From: Candidatus Rifleibacteriota bacterium
Lineage (GTDB): Bacteria; Muiribacteriota; Ozemobacteria; Ozemobacterales; Ozemobacteraceae
Assembly: GCA_015233565.1 (NCBI GenBank)
Contig: JADFXM010000036.1
Location: 1-64,000, forward strand
Direction of reading: 5' to 3'
Length of the DNA stretch: 64,000 nt
The number at the start of each line of letters is the position of its first letter. Within the stretch, counting starts at the first letter, position 1. Made by a program: the position numbers and the translations under genes. Below, piece after piece: positions 34,562-42,487 of the stretch. Under the pieces are notes generated by a model, which saw only the letters and a list, made by a program, of their open reading frames with translations, was not told where the DNA came from and did no database searches.

Positions 34562-35973
34562 TGTTGTACAGGTGTAAAAGAAGAATTCGCATCATCGCCT
34601 TTCTGGCGGTGGCGACCCTCATCTTGTTATGGTTGCCGCCAAACATGGCAAAAGCCGAGGATAACATCTCGCTGGACTTTCGCGACGCTGATATTCGCGA
34701 TATTATCAAAATTATCGCACAAAAATCCGGCGCCAACATCATTGCCGAGAAAAGCGTTAGAGGTAACGTAACTGTTAAGCTCAACGATGTTTATTATGAA
34801 GAAGCAATGAATCTAATCTCGAAGACGAACGGGTATGCCGTCAGAAAAATCGGTAACACCTTTGTCCTGGCTGATGAAAAAAAGCTGGTTGAATCATTCG
34901 AGAAAGGTTTGACTGTTACAAAACGTCTTCAATACGCGAAAGCCGGGGATGTTAGCAAAATCGTCACCTCAGCAATCAAGAAAGATATCAAAGTTGCAAC
35001 TGATGACCGAATCAATGCCGTTATCGTCAGCGGTTCAAAAGATATGCTTGATGAGGTAAAAAAGCTTATTGAGACCATCGATACTCCGGTTCACCAAGTT
35101 ATGATTGAATCAAAAATCGTTGAAATCAGTACAACTGCTGCCAAGAATATTGGTTTCGAATGGCAATGGGGAACCAATGGTCAGGCAGGAGCGGCTGACG
35201 GTGGTGCTGGTGCCCAACCAATAATTGCAACAAAGGAATTCTTTGCAAATAATCCCGATTCAACATCCTACCAAGGTGGCTTCGGAGCCCCCAAAGGACT
35301 TCTCTTTGGATTGGGTGATTTCTATCGCGACGACATGATCTTTAAAGCAACTTTTGCCGCAATGGAAAATAAATCCGATTCCAAGGTTCTTAGTAATCCG
35401 AAAATTTCTGCGGTAAATGGACAGGAAGCATACATTAAAGTCGGTTCAAAAGTCGTTTATCCCGGCGGTGCTGATCAACCTCCAAAAGAAAAAGACACTG
35501 GTATTATTCTCAAGATCACCCCACGAATCAATGACGATGGTTATGTTACTGCTGATGTCGAACCTGAAGTATCATTTGTGGATAGTTGGCAGGGACAATA
35601 TCCAATCATTGGAAACAGATCTGCCAAGACCCAGGTCAGAGTCAAAGATGGTGAAGAAATACTGATCGGTGGGTTGATCAAGGAAACTGAAGGAACAAGC
35701 AATAAACACCTTCCTCTCCTTGGAAACATCCCCATCATTAAATCTCTTTTCACCCATAACACAAAACAAGGCGACTCAAACGAATTGATTATTCTTATCA
35801 CTCCTCATATCATCGCTCAAAGCATTGAGTCTGCTCCTCCGACTTCTTTGGTTCCTGAAGCAAGCGAACAACCCTCGGCACCAACTAAACCTGCCGCTCC
35901 TCCCTCAACAAATCCCAGCGGAGGAGATTCAAATGATATCAACTTCGATAACGCTTTCGACTCCACCTTCTGA
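34561..35973 (+). CDS. pilQ: Type IV pilus secretin PilQ (short form)
   Basis: 470 residues. A signal peptide runs to about residue 32. The STN/N0 region is SLDFRDADIRDIIKIIAQKS; an N1-type KH domain follows (TVTKRLQYAKAGDVSKIVTS, INAVIVSGSKDMLDEVKKLI), then the secretin barrel (SKVLSNPKISAVNGQEAYIK, VKDGEEILIGGLIKE, LGNIPIIKSLFTHN, NELIILITPHII). Family members usually have 600-750 residues; the cell-wall-binding AMIN domains are missing here. The C-terminal 55 residues are Pro/Ser-rich. It forms the outer-membrane gate for the pilus. The transcript ends at the terminator after it. Confidence 0.93.
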   Translation: MLYRCKRRIRIIAFLAVATLILLWLPPNMAKAEDNISLDFRDADIRDIIKIIAQKSGANIIAEKSVRGNVTVKLNDVYYEEAMNLISKTNGYAVRKIGNTFVLADEKKLVESFEKGLTVTKRLQYAKAGDVSKIVTSAIKKDIKVATDDRINAVIVSGSKDMLDEVKKLIETIDTPVHQVMIESKIVEISTTAAKNIGFEWQWGTNGQAGAADGGAGAQPIIATKEFFANNPDSTSYQGGFGAPKGLLFGLGDFYRDDMIFKATFAAMENKSDSKVLSNPKISAVNGQEAYIKVGSKVVYPGGADQPPKEKDTGIILKITPRINDDGYVTADVEPEVSFVDSWQGQYPIIGNRSAKTQVRVKDGEEILIGGLIKETEGTSNKHLPLLGNIPIIKSLFTHNTKQGDSNELIILITPHIIAQSIESAPPTSLVPEASEQPSAPTKPAAPPSTNPSGGDSNDINFDNAFDSTF

Positions 35974-35986
35974 TTAATATAAAAAT

Positions 35987-36012
35987 AACCGGCTGAAAAG
36001 CCGGTTTTTTTT
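35987..36012 (+). terminator. Rho-independent terminator of the pil operon
   Basis: AACCGGCT and AGCCGGTT form a perfect 8-bp stem with a GAAA loop, directly followed by a run of T. It lies 14 bases after the pilQ stop. Confidence 0.93.
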
Positions 36013-36216
36013 GCCTTTATTCTGAACTGCCTTTCTATAACGCAAGTAGTCTTCAACCTTCAGATCATTTGTATCCTTCTCTCTGAAATGTTTCGAGTCG
36101 CTTGCAAATGAACAACAGATTCATTATATTGTTCGAGAAATCATCACAAAATTAATAATTAAATGCAGTGGCCAAACTTTCTGAAAAATTGAGATAACGC
36201 AAATAAGGAGAGAAAA

Positions 36217-36486
36217 ATGGAAAAAATGATCGTAAAAAAACCTACCCCCCAAGAATTAGAACAACTTGGAGTAAAGAAATGGGGAATCTGGACCTGCGAG
36301 CCAAAAACTTTTGACTGGTCTTACGACGACAAAGAGACTTGCTACATTCTGGAAGGCAAAGCTACAGTAAAAGCCAAAGATCATGAGATATCATTCGGCT
36401 CAGGTGATTTAGTAATTTTCCCAAAGGGATTATCCTGCATTTGGACAGTTCGCGAAAATATTAAAAAGCACTATAAATTTGGCTGA
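36217..36486 (+). CDS. Small cupin-domain protein (DUF861/Cupin_3)
   Basis: 89 residues with AAGGAG before the ATG. One cupin barrel: WGIWTCEPKTFDWSYDDKET, YILEGKATV (motif with the family's E in place of full metal histidines), and GDLVIFPKGLSCIWTV. It matches the small plant and bacterial DUF861 cupins, which have few metal ligands and mostly unknown function. It stands alone after the pil terminator and ahead of the opposing suhB. It is a well-formed gene, but its role is unknown. Confidence 0.9.
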   Translation: MEKMIVKKPTPQELEQLGVKKWGIWTCEPKTFDWSYDDKETCYILEGKATVKAKDHEISFGSGDLVIFPKGLSCIWTVRENIKKHYKFG

Positions 36487-36658
36487 AAGGCTTTTAAACA
36501 AGCCTCTTACTAGAATCGATATTTTCCAATAGATCGCGAAACCAATGTTGAATCTGCATTTTTCCCTTTTTTCTCCTTTCGAGAACCGGAAGGGAAAGGG
36601 TTAACTTTTTTTGTAAGCTCTATCCAGTTCAATGAACAATTTAGATCGGGCTCTAGTC

Positions 36659-37441
36659 CTAACTCTGAACAGGTTTTAATATTTTAACGACTTCTTCATG
36701 CAAGTAGCTGTTTGTAGCAAGAATTTCCTTTCGGTCAATTGAATGGGGTTCCCCGGAATAATCAGAAACTTTTCCGCCTGCTTCAGAAGCTATCAGTGCC
36801 CCTGCGGCAACATCCCAGGGCTTTAAATCGATTTCCCAGAAAATATCAAAATAACCCGCAGCAACGTAACAAAGATCCATTGCTGCTGACCCGAGGCGTC
36901 TTACTCCACGGGTTTGTATTATCATTTTCCTTAATTCAGGCATAATTCCATTAATACAAGAGGCAGTATTATAAGGAAACCCTGTTACAGCAAGCGCTTC
37001 AGATATTTTAGCCCGGTGAGATACTGAAATTGGCTCGCCATTCAGGAAAGCGCCACCTTTTTCAGTTGCAGAAAAACATTCTTTGAGCAAGGGTTGGTAA
37101 ACCACACCAACTTTGGACATCCCATCAATACATAAAGCAATCGAAACCGCGAAAATAGGAAGTCCATGCGCAAAATTGGTGGTTCCATCAAGTGGATCAA
37201 AAACCCAAACCCTTCCTTTCGAAAAATCACTGCCGCCACTTTCTTCACCATGCATCGAGTCGGCAGGGAAATTTTTTTCAATTTCTTTGCGAATAAATTT
37301 CTCTGAAGCAAGATCGGCCTCGGTTACTAAATCAACTGGGCCCTTAAAAGTGATGTTATGTTTTTTTCGAAAACGCTCCAATAGGATTTGACCTGCATTT
37401 TTTGCAACTTCTACCGCGAATTTAGCTTCTTTTTCAAACAT
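36659..37441 (-). CDS. suhB: Inositol-1-monophosphatase family protein
   Basis: 260 residues, normal size. The metal-site motifs are HGEESGG (Glu66-Glu67), WVFDPLDGTTNFAHG (Asp82, Asp85) and KPWDVAAGALIASEAGG near 210. It dephosphorylates inositol monophosphate or related sugar phosphates with magnesium; in E. coli SuhB also acts in rRNA antitermination. It is the last gene of a minus-strand run: rsmA, a ClpB-like ATPase, a pseudopilin, suhB. The 36-base gap from the pseudopilin is consistent with co-transcription. Confidence 0.92.
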   Translation of the reverse strand: MFEKEAKFAVEVAKNAGQILLERFRKKHNITFKGPVDLVTEADLASEKFIRKEIEKNFPADSMHGEESGGSDFSKGRVWVFDPLDGTTNFAHGLPIFAVSIALCIDGMSKVGVVYQPLLKECFSATEKGGAFLNGEPISVSHRAKISEALAVTGFPYNTASCINGIMPELRKMIIQTRGVRRLGSAAMDLCYVAAGYFDIFWEIDLKPWDVAAGALIASEAGGKVSDYSGEPHSIDRKEILATNSYLHEEVVKILKPVQS

Positions 37442-37477
37442 TATTTACGCTCCATTAAATAAAAATCGCATGCCTCA

Positions 37478-38179
37478 TCAAAGTGAAAACCAATCAACTT
37501 CAGCGTCTTCCTTTAAATGAATACGCTCCTCAAACACGTTCCTGATCCCACCGTTCTCATTTTGTGTACAAACAATTTCAGTAATCAGCCATTTATTGTT
37601 GCTAACACCTTCCACGGAAAATTTCAGGCTATGAACATCATTTAAAGTAAACGGCATCTTTAATTCTTCATCTATGGCAGGTACAAAGTTCTCTCCCAAG
37701 GGGAGTCTCCAGCTTTGGACATCAATCGGAAGTTTTTCACATCGATTATAGCAATTCAAAGACAATTTTCGTTTTGTAGCTGCAATGCGTGAACACATCC
37801 AAACTCCGCCATTGGAAGGAATATTCTGAGCACTTCTGAAATTTCCTCTGGAAGTGACATTCATAAAAGCAACCGAGAGTTCATCACCCAGCACCCCCAC
37901 AATCAATTCGCAATTCTTTGCAGTCTGAATCAAGTGAATCGGGGATTTTACCACGGATAGTCCCTGCGAATCAAAAACATATGCACAGCCGGCAAGTTCG
38001 GTCAAAAATTTCATTCTTTGAAAAAAAGAATTTGCTTCAGATCGACTTTTGAGCTTCCAATTCCCGGCAGTGAAATTTGAACTTGCGCTTCGAAAAAGCA
38101 GAAAAAGGGGTATGAAAAGGCATGATAACAATCCAGCTGCTGTCACCATTTCCAAGACTGTATAGCCTTTATTCTTCAT
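37478..38179 (-). CDS. Type IV pilin-like / pseudopilin protein
   Basis: 233 residues. The prepilin cleavage site is KNKG|YTVLEM: glycine at -1, tyrosine at +1 in place of the usual phenylalanine, and the essential glutamate at +5, then a 20-residue hydrophobic helix with LLSCLFIPLFLLF. The long C-terminal domain has several cysteines (GCAYVF, NCELIV, CSRIA, NCYNRCEKL). Size and the polar helix after the membrane segment suggest a minor pseudopilin of the GspJ/PulJ class. Its ATG overlaps the stop of a ClpB-like AAA+ gene by four bases, so the two are translated together. Confidence 0.82.
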   Translation of the reverse strand: MKNKGYTVLEMVTAAGLLSCLFIPLFLLFRSASSNFTAGNWKLKSRSEANSFFQRMKFLTELAGCAYVFDSQGLSVVKSPIHLIQTAKNCELIVGVLGDELSVAFMNVTSRGNFRSAQNIPSNGGVWMCSRIAATKRKLSLNCYNRCEKLPIDVQSWRLPLGENFVPAIDEELKMPFTLNDVHSLKFSVEGVSNNKWLITEIVCTQNENGGIRNVFEERIHLKEDAEVDWFSL

Positions 38180-40011
38180 TTCTTGACTTCAAGGTTCCAG
38201 GTTTTTTCCAGTTTCAAGCCAATTTCAGAAGAAAACATTACCTTAATCTTATCTTTTTCATTGGCTCCAATTTCAAAAAGCTGAGAAGACAAAGGATTCA
38301 GAAAGAGCTTTTCAATATTGTTACCTATCCCACGCCCCCCCATGGAAAGATTTTTGGTACAGACCTCAAAAAGGCGTTTCTTTGCTTCCGGTTGAATATC
38401 AATCTGGATATGGTTGTTTTCCAAAAGTTTGAGCCTGACATTTTCCAGCATTCTTTCGAAAATCTGCGATGCCACGTGCTGCCGAATGAAATCGAAAATC
38501 ACAATGTTTTCACCGATTCTATTCAGGATCTCAGGTCGATTTATTTTGTAGGTAAAAAATTCCTGAATCGCTAAAATTACTTCCTTCTTAATGTTTAGGT
38601 ATTCCATTCCTGGGGAAACCCGCTGTCGCTTTTCTCCGGTGGGAAGAGTTTCATAAATTCCCAGGTTTGAAGTGAAGATTATGAGACTTTCCGTGAAAAA
38701 AACAGTCTCCCCTCTCCCTGAAGTTAACCTGCCATCATCGAGAATTTGAAGAAACATATCAAGAATCTTAGGATGTGCTTTTTCAATCTCGTCAAATAGT
38801 ACAACTGAAAATGGGTTGGCCTTGATTGCATTTGTCAATTCTCCCCCGACGTCGTAACCAACATACCCGGGGGGTGAACCGATCAATCTCTGGTCGGAAT
38901 GTTCGTGTCCGAATTCGCTCATATCGTATCGAATATAGCTGCTTTCAGAACCGAACAATAATTCCGAAATTGATTTTGCCAATTCAGTTTTGCCCACTCC
39001 AGTCGGGCCCGCAAAGAAGAGCACTCCTTTGGGACGCATCGAAAATCTGGAGTATTGAGCACCACTAAGATTGAAAACGGCCCTTCTGATGATATCAACA
39101 GATTGTGCTACCGCTTCAGATTGTCCTTTCACTCGCTTTTCAAGAAGATCACGAGCATTTTTTATCTTTTTCATTTCGAGCTTCGACCAGGGATTTTCGA
39201 TGACCCCAACTCTGTATCTTTTGATTGCTTCGCCTATTTCCCCAAAAGAGATCTTTTCATTTCGGGCCAGTTGCACAATTGAAATGATCTCTGAAGCGAA
39301 CATTCCAGATGTGCCATCGGTAAATAACCCGATGTTTTCGTTTTGTTTTTCGGGCGTGAGTTCTGAGAACCCGGGAAGCCTTTTAGAGAGAGCTCCCACA
39401 ACCATTCGTCGGGTTTCGAAATCCGGTTTAGGGAGACAAATTGATCTAACTCGGACATTGTTAATCGAAAACCAATCCGGAATTTGATTTTCCCTCTCGA
39501 CAATCCAGAAAATTGGGTCAAAAAGCGGAGAAAATGCATTTTCCACATCTTTACATAGTTTGGGGGAAGTTTCCTGGGAAAGCGCATACATTCGGTGAAA
39601 GAATTCGTTGTATACTTCCTCCCGTTCCAGGAGACGGTAATGGGAGGCCATTCCCATAATAATGACGCATCTGGCTTCAGTGCTCTTAACAAGACGTTCT
39701 ATGATTTCAGCAGCCTTTGAAAGAGTTGCAGGAACAGGTTTATCCGAAGAAATTGAATAAGTGGTGATCTTTTTGAAAGATTCTTCGGACCCCTCTATAA
39801 GTCGGAATCCGATAATCGGCTGGTACTCAACAAAAAGATTGTATTGGCCTACTGTTTTCAGGCATCCCCGAATGTAATCCCGGAGTGAAAGGGTTACAGG
39901 AGCTGAATCAGGTTGAATGGTGAATGGAAAGACATCGTTAATATTTCCTCCTAGAATGTACTGCGGTTTAACTGGAAGAAACCTCTTTATTTCCTGCATC
40001 CATCTAAGCAT
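38176..40011 (-). CDS. ClpB/ClpA D2-like AAA+ ATPase with non-canonical N-terminal half
   Basis: 611 residues. The C-terminal half is a full Clp-type AAA_2 module: Walker A GPTGVGKTEL (335-344), pore loop GYVGYDVGG (382-390), Walker B VVLFDEIEKAHP (403-414), sensor FTSNLG, arginine finger region NRPEILNRIG and a D2-small domain with MGGRGIGNNIE. Residues 1-290 have no Walker A but keep an AAA-like secondary pattern (ARCVIIMGMAS, FWIVERENQIP, RVRSICLPKPD, GMFASEIISI), suggesting a decayed first ring. ClpB/ClpA have 750-860 residues and an N-domain, absent here. It should unfold or remodel proteins. Coupling to a pseudopilin is unusual. Confidence 0.85.
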   Translation of the reverse strand: MLRWMQEIKRFLPVKPQYILGGNINDVFPFTIQPDSAPVTLSLRDYIRGCLKTVGQYNLFVEYQPIIGFRLIEGSEESFKKITTYSISSDKPVPATLSKAAEIIERLVKSTEARCVIIMGMASHYRLLEREEVYNEFFHRMYALSQETSPKLCKDVENAFSPLFDPIFWIVERENQIPDWFSINNVRVRSICLPKPDFETRRMVVGALSKRLPGFSELTPEKQNENIGLFTDGTSGMFASEIISIVQLARNEKISFGEIGEAIKRYRVGVIENPWSKLEMKKIKNARDLLEKRVKGQSEAVAQSVDIIRRAVFNLSGAQYSRFSMRPKGVLFFAGPTGVGKTELAKSISELLFGSESSYIRYDMSEFGHEHSDQRLIGSPPGYVGYDVGGELTNAIKANPFSVVLFDEIEKAHPKILDMFLQILDDGRLTSGRGETVFFTESLIIFTSNLGIYETLPTGEKRQRVSPGMEYLNIKKEVILAIQEFFTYKINRPEILNRIGENIVIFDFIRQHVASQIFERMLENVRLKLLENNHIQIDIQPEAKKRLFEVCTKNLSMGGRGIGNNIEKLFLNPLSSQLFEIGANEKDKIKVMFSSEIGLKLEKTWNLEVKK

Positions 40012-40023
40012 CGTAAACCTCTG

Positions 40024-40857
40024 TCAAATAACTTGAGCCAATTTAATGAAAATTTCCGGAGTGAGTTCTTCAGCTCTGACATCACGTGAGATACCAAAAG
40101 TATCAAAGAATTCAATCCACGTGCCTGATTTTAGAGGAATTGCTTTTGAGATAACTGAAAGCATTTTTTTTCTTCTTTGAGAAAAAGCCACAGAAGCTAA
40201 ATTCAAGGCCAGTTTTCTAATTTCTCGCTCATCATCGGATAGTCTGAACGGAGTCAATATCAAAAGTGCACTAGAGATTTTTGGATTGGGAAAGAAAGAG
40301 CTGGAGGAGAAAGTTTCACCTGATTTCGCGTCTGCAAAAAGTTGTACTGCAACCGACAAAAACCCGTATTCATCAGAACCAGGAAGGGCCGAAGCTTTTT
40401 TTGAAACTTCCTTCTGCAAAACAAAGACCATTTTTTTTGGAGGGCTATCCAATTCAACGAGCTTTCGAACAATTGCCGTCCCGCAAAAGTATGGTAGATT
40501 CCCGCAAACTACAAAACTTCCCTTCAAATTCAGAAGGTTCCGTGGAAAATCTGCCAGGAGAAAATCACCCCAGTGTATTTCAACTTGGCGATGTTCTTTG
40601 CAGAGACTTTCCAAGTGATTTCTGAGTCTTTGGTCAATTTCAAACAGTTTAATCTTCGCTGGAAAGCCAAACAATGCTTCGGTGAGGCTTCCCAGGCCAG
40701 GACCTATTTCCCAAATTTCTTCCGGAGGATTATCTGAAAATTCAGATTTCAATACATTCAAAACGGAATTTATTATTCTCTCGTCGACGCAGAAATTTTG
40801 TCCAAGAGATTTCTTGGGCTGTATTCCAATCTCATCAAGAAGGTCTCTGACTTTCAT
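40024..40857 (-). CDS. rsmA: 16S rRNA (adenine1518-N6/adenine1519-N6)-dimethyltransferase
   Basis: 277 residues, normal size. QPKKSLGQNFCVDERIINSV is the family start, EIWEIGPGLGSLTEALF the SAM motif I, VVCGNLPYFCGTAIV the NLPY catalytic motif, and SQRRKKMLSVI the C-terminal ribosome-binding signature. It dimethylates two adenines in the 3' hairpin of 16S rRNA during small-subunit assembly; loss gives kasugamycin resistance. It starts a minus-strand run with the ClpB-like ATPase 12 bases behind. Confidence 0.95.
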   Translation of the reverse strand: MKVRDLLDEIGIQPKKSLGQNFCVDERIINSVLNVLKSEFSDNPPEEIWEIGPGLGSLTEALFGFPAKIKLFEIDQRLRNHLESLCKEHRQVEIHWGDFLLADFPRNLLNLKGSFVVCGNLPYFCGTAIVRKLVELDSPPKKMVFVLQKEVSKKASALPGSDEYGFLSVAVQLFADAKSGETFSSSSFFPNPKISSALLILTPFRLSDDEREIRKLALNLASVAFSQRRKKMLSVISKAIPLKSGTWIEFFDTFGISRDVRAEELTPEIFIKLAQVI

Positions 40858-40906
40858 TACACGTTTGATAATGCCATTTTCAATGAAGTCCTTAAGCGCA
40901 GTGCAG

Positions 40907-40938
40907 GCGGATTACGGTAAAGAGCTAAATCCGCCTCA
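40907..40938. terminator. Hairpin without T-run between pepT and rsmA
   Basis: AGGCGGATT and AATCCGCCT form a perfect 9-bp stem with a 14-base loop. It lies downstream of pepT and upstream of rsmA. No T tract follows on either strand, so a terminator role is only a guess. Confidence 0.35.
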
Positions 40939-41164
40939 CGCCACAATAATCCATTACCAGTGAATTATTGAGAATCAGTGTCTTAACTACTGTTCACTTG
41001 CAGGATTCAAGTGTAACTCAATGTTTCATTTAAACTTCTCTCCAAGTCGCTCAAAGCTTGCGTAATAGTGATTTGATTCCTATCAAAGTGCTTTTCTTTG
41101 AATCTTGTTGTAATTAGCATCTGTACAGTTTTAAAGAGATTAAGTGGGACTGGAAAGGAATGTA

Positions 41165-42469
41165 TTACCTGCTTCGTTTCATTTCCAGAACTTTTTCACG
41201 TTTCTCCGTCCAGATATGAACAAGATTGATCATGGTAATAACTGCCTTTTCCATAGTTTTTACCGATACCCATTCATTTTTTCCATGAACATTTTCTGAA
41301 CCGCAGAAAAGGTTTGGGCAAGGAAGTCCCTTAAAAGAAAGACGGGCGCCGTCGGTTCCCCCACGGATTGGGAGCTTGATTGGATGAACTCCGGCAAATT
41401 TCATCGCTTCTTCCGCAAACTCAATCAAGAATGGATAAGATTTCAGAACCTCGTTCATGTTTTGATAGGAGTCGTTAAAAGCAACATCTATAGCAACATC
41501 CGGATATTCAGCCTTAACTTTGTTTGCAATTTCCTGAATAATTACTTTCTTCTTTTCATTTCCGACTTTTTCAAAATCCCGCAGCAGAATTTTGATTGTA
41601 GTTAGCTCTTCGCAGCCACTGAAGGTATAAGGATGGATGTATCCTTCTCGCGCTTCGGTTATCTCGGGTCTTGGATGGTTTTGAATCAGTGAAGCAAAAC
41701 GGCAGGCTGCGTAGAGGCTGTTGACCATAATTCCCTTGGCATACCCCGGATGTACATTATTTCCTCGAAAAGTAACCGTTGCTGAGGAAGCGTTGAAAGT
41801 CTCATCATTCAATTCACCTTCACGTTCACCATCGACTGTGAATGCACAGAAAGCTCCCCATTCTTCCACATCAAAACCTTCGTGCCCTCGTCCGACCTCT
41901 TCATCGGGGGTAAAACAAATTTTCACCGGGCCATGTTTTTGATCGGAGTTGTTGATAAAAAATCGTACCATCGTCATGATAGAGGCCACTCCGGCTTTGT
42001 CATCCGCGCCAAGAAGCGTAGTTCCATCGGATGTGATTACCTGACTTCCAATTGCATCATTTAATCTTGGATTTTTATCAAGGGTAATCTTTAGGCCTGA
42101 ATCGCCCGGAAGTATAATGTCACCCCCCCTATATTCGTGTACAATAGGTTTAACATCTTTTCCCGGGACAGCAGGCGAGGTATCAAGGTGGGCGATAAAA
42201 CCCAGTGGGGGGATGTCAGAGAATTCCTTTCCACCCGTTGCTGGAATCGTGGCGTAAACGTAGCATTTATCACTTACTTTAACATCCTTCAATCCTATTT
42301 CCCGAAGTTCCTTTTCCAGAAGCTTTGCAAGTTCCCATTGTTCGGGGGTCGAGGGGATTTTGTCTACATCTTCCTTTGATTGGGTTCCTATCGCTGCATA
42401 ACGCGTAAATCTATCGACGAGCTCAGTTCTGATATACTTAACTTTTTCTTCACTAAATTTCTGAATCAT
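41165..42469 (-). CDS. pepT: Peptidase T (tripeptide aminopeptidase, M20)
   Basis: 434 residues, slightly longer than E. coli PepT (about 408). Zinc ligands are visible in GFIAHLDTSPAVPG (His-x-Asp), TLLGADDKAGVASI (bridging Asp), ICFTPDEEVGRGHEGFD (catalytic and ligand Glu) and AFTVDGEREGELNDETF. The PIRGGTDGARLSFKGLPCPN stretch near 375 is diagnostic for PepT. It releases N-terminal residues from tripeptides in the cytoplasm. It ends a peptide-use operon: OPT transporter, M3 oligoendopeptidase, PepT, with 18 bases from the M3 gene. Confidence 0.95.
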   Translation of the reverse strand: MIQKFSEEKVKYIRTELVDRFTRYAAIGTQSKEDVDKIPSTPEQWELAKLLEKELREIGLKDVKVSDKCYVYATIPATGGKEFSDIPPLGFIAHLDTSPAVPGKDVKPIVHEYRGGDIILPGDSGLKITLDKNPRLNDAIGSQVITSDGTTLLGADDKAGVASIMTMVRFFINNSDQKHGPVKICFTPDEEVGRGHEGFDVEEWGAFCAFTVDGEREGELNDETFNASSATVTFRGNNVHPGYAKGIMVNSLYAACRFASLIQNHPRPEITEAREGYIHPYTFSGCEELTTIKILLRDFEKVGNEKKKVIIQEIANKVKAEYPDVAIDVAFNDSYQNMNEVLKSYPFLIEFAEEAMKFAGVHPIKLPIRGGTDGARLSFKGLPCPNLFCGSENVHGKNEWVSVKTMEKAVITMINLVHIWTEKREKVLEMKRSR

Positions 42470-42487
42470 TTTCCATCCTCCATAAAT

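Noticed and set aside
36486-36505. AGGCTT/AAGCCT inverted repeat after the cupin gene as a terminator
   Set aside because: Only six base pairs and no T run.
41384-41605. Plus-strand frames opposite pepT, OPT and other minus-strand genes
   Set aside because: They lie wholly inside strongly supported genes and show no domain of their own.
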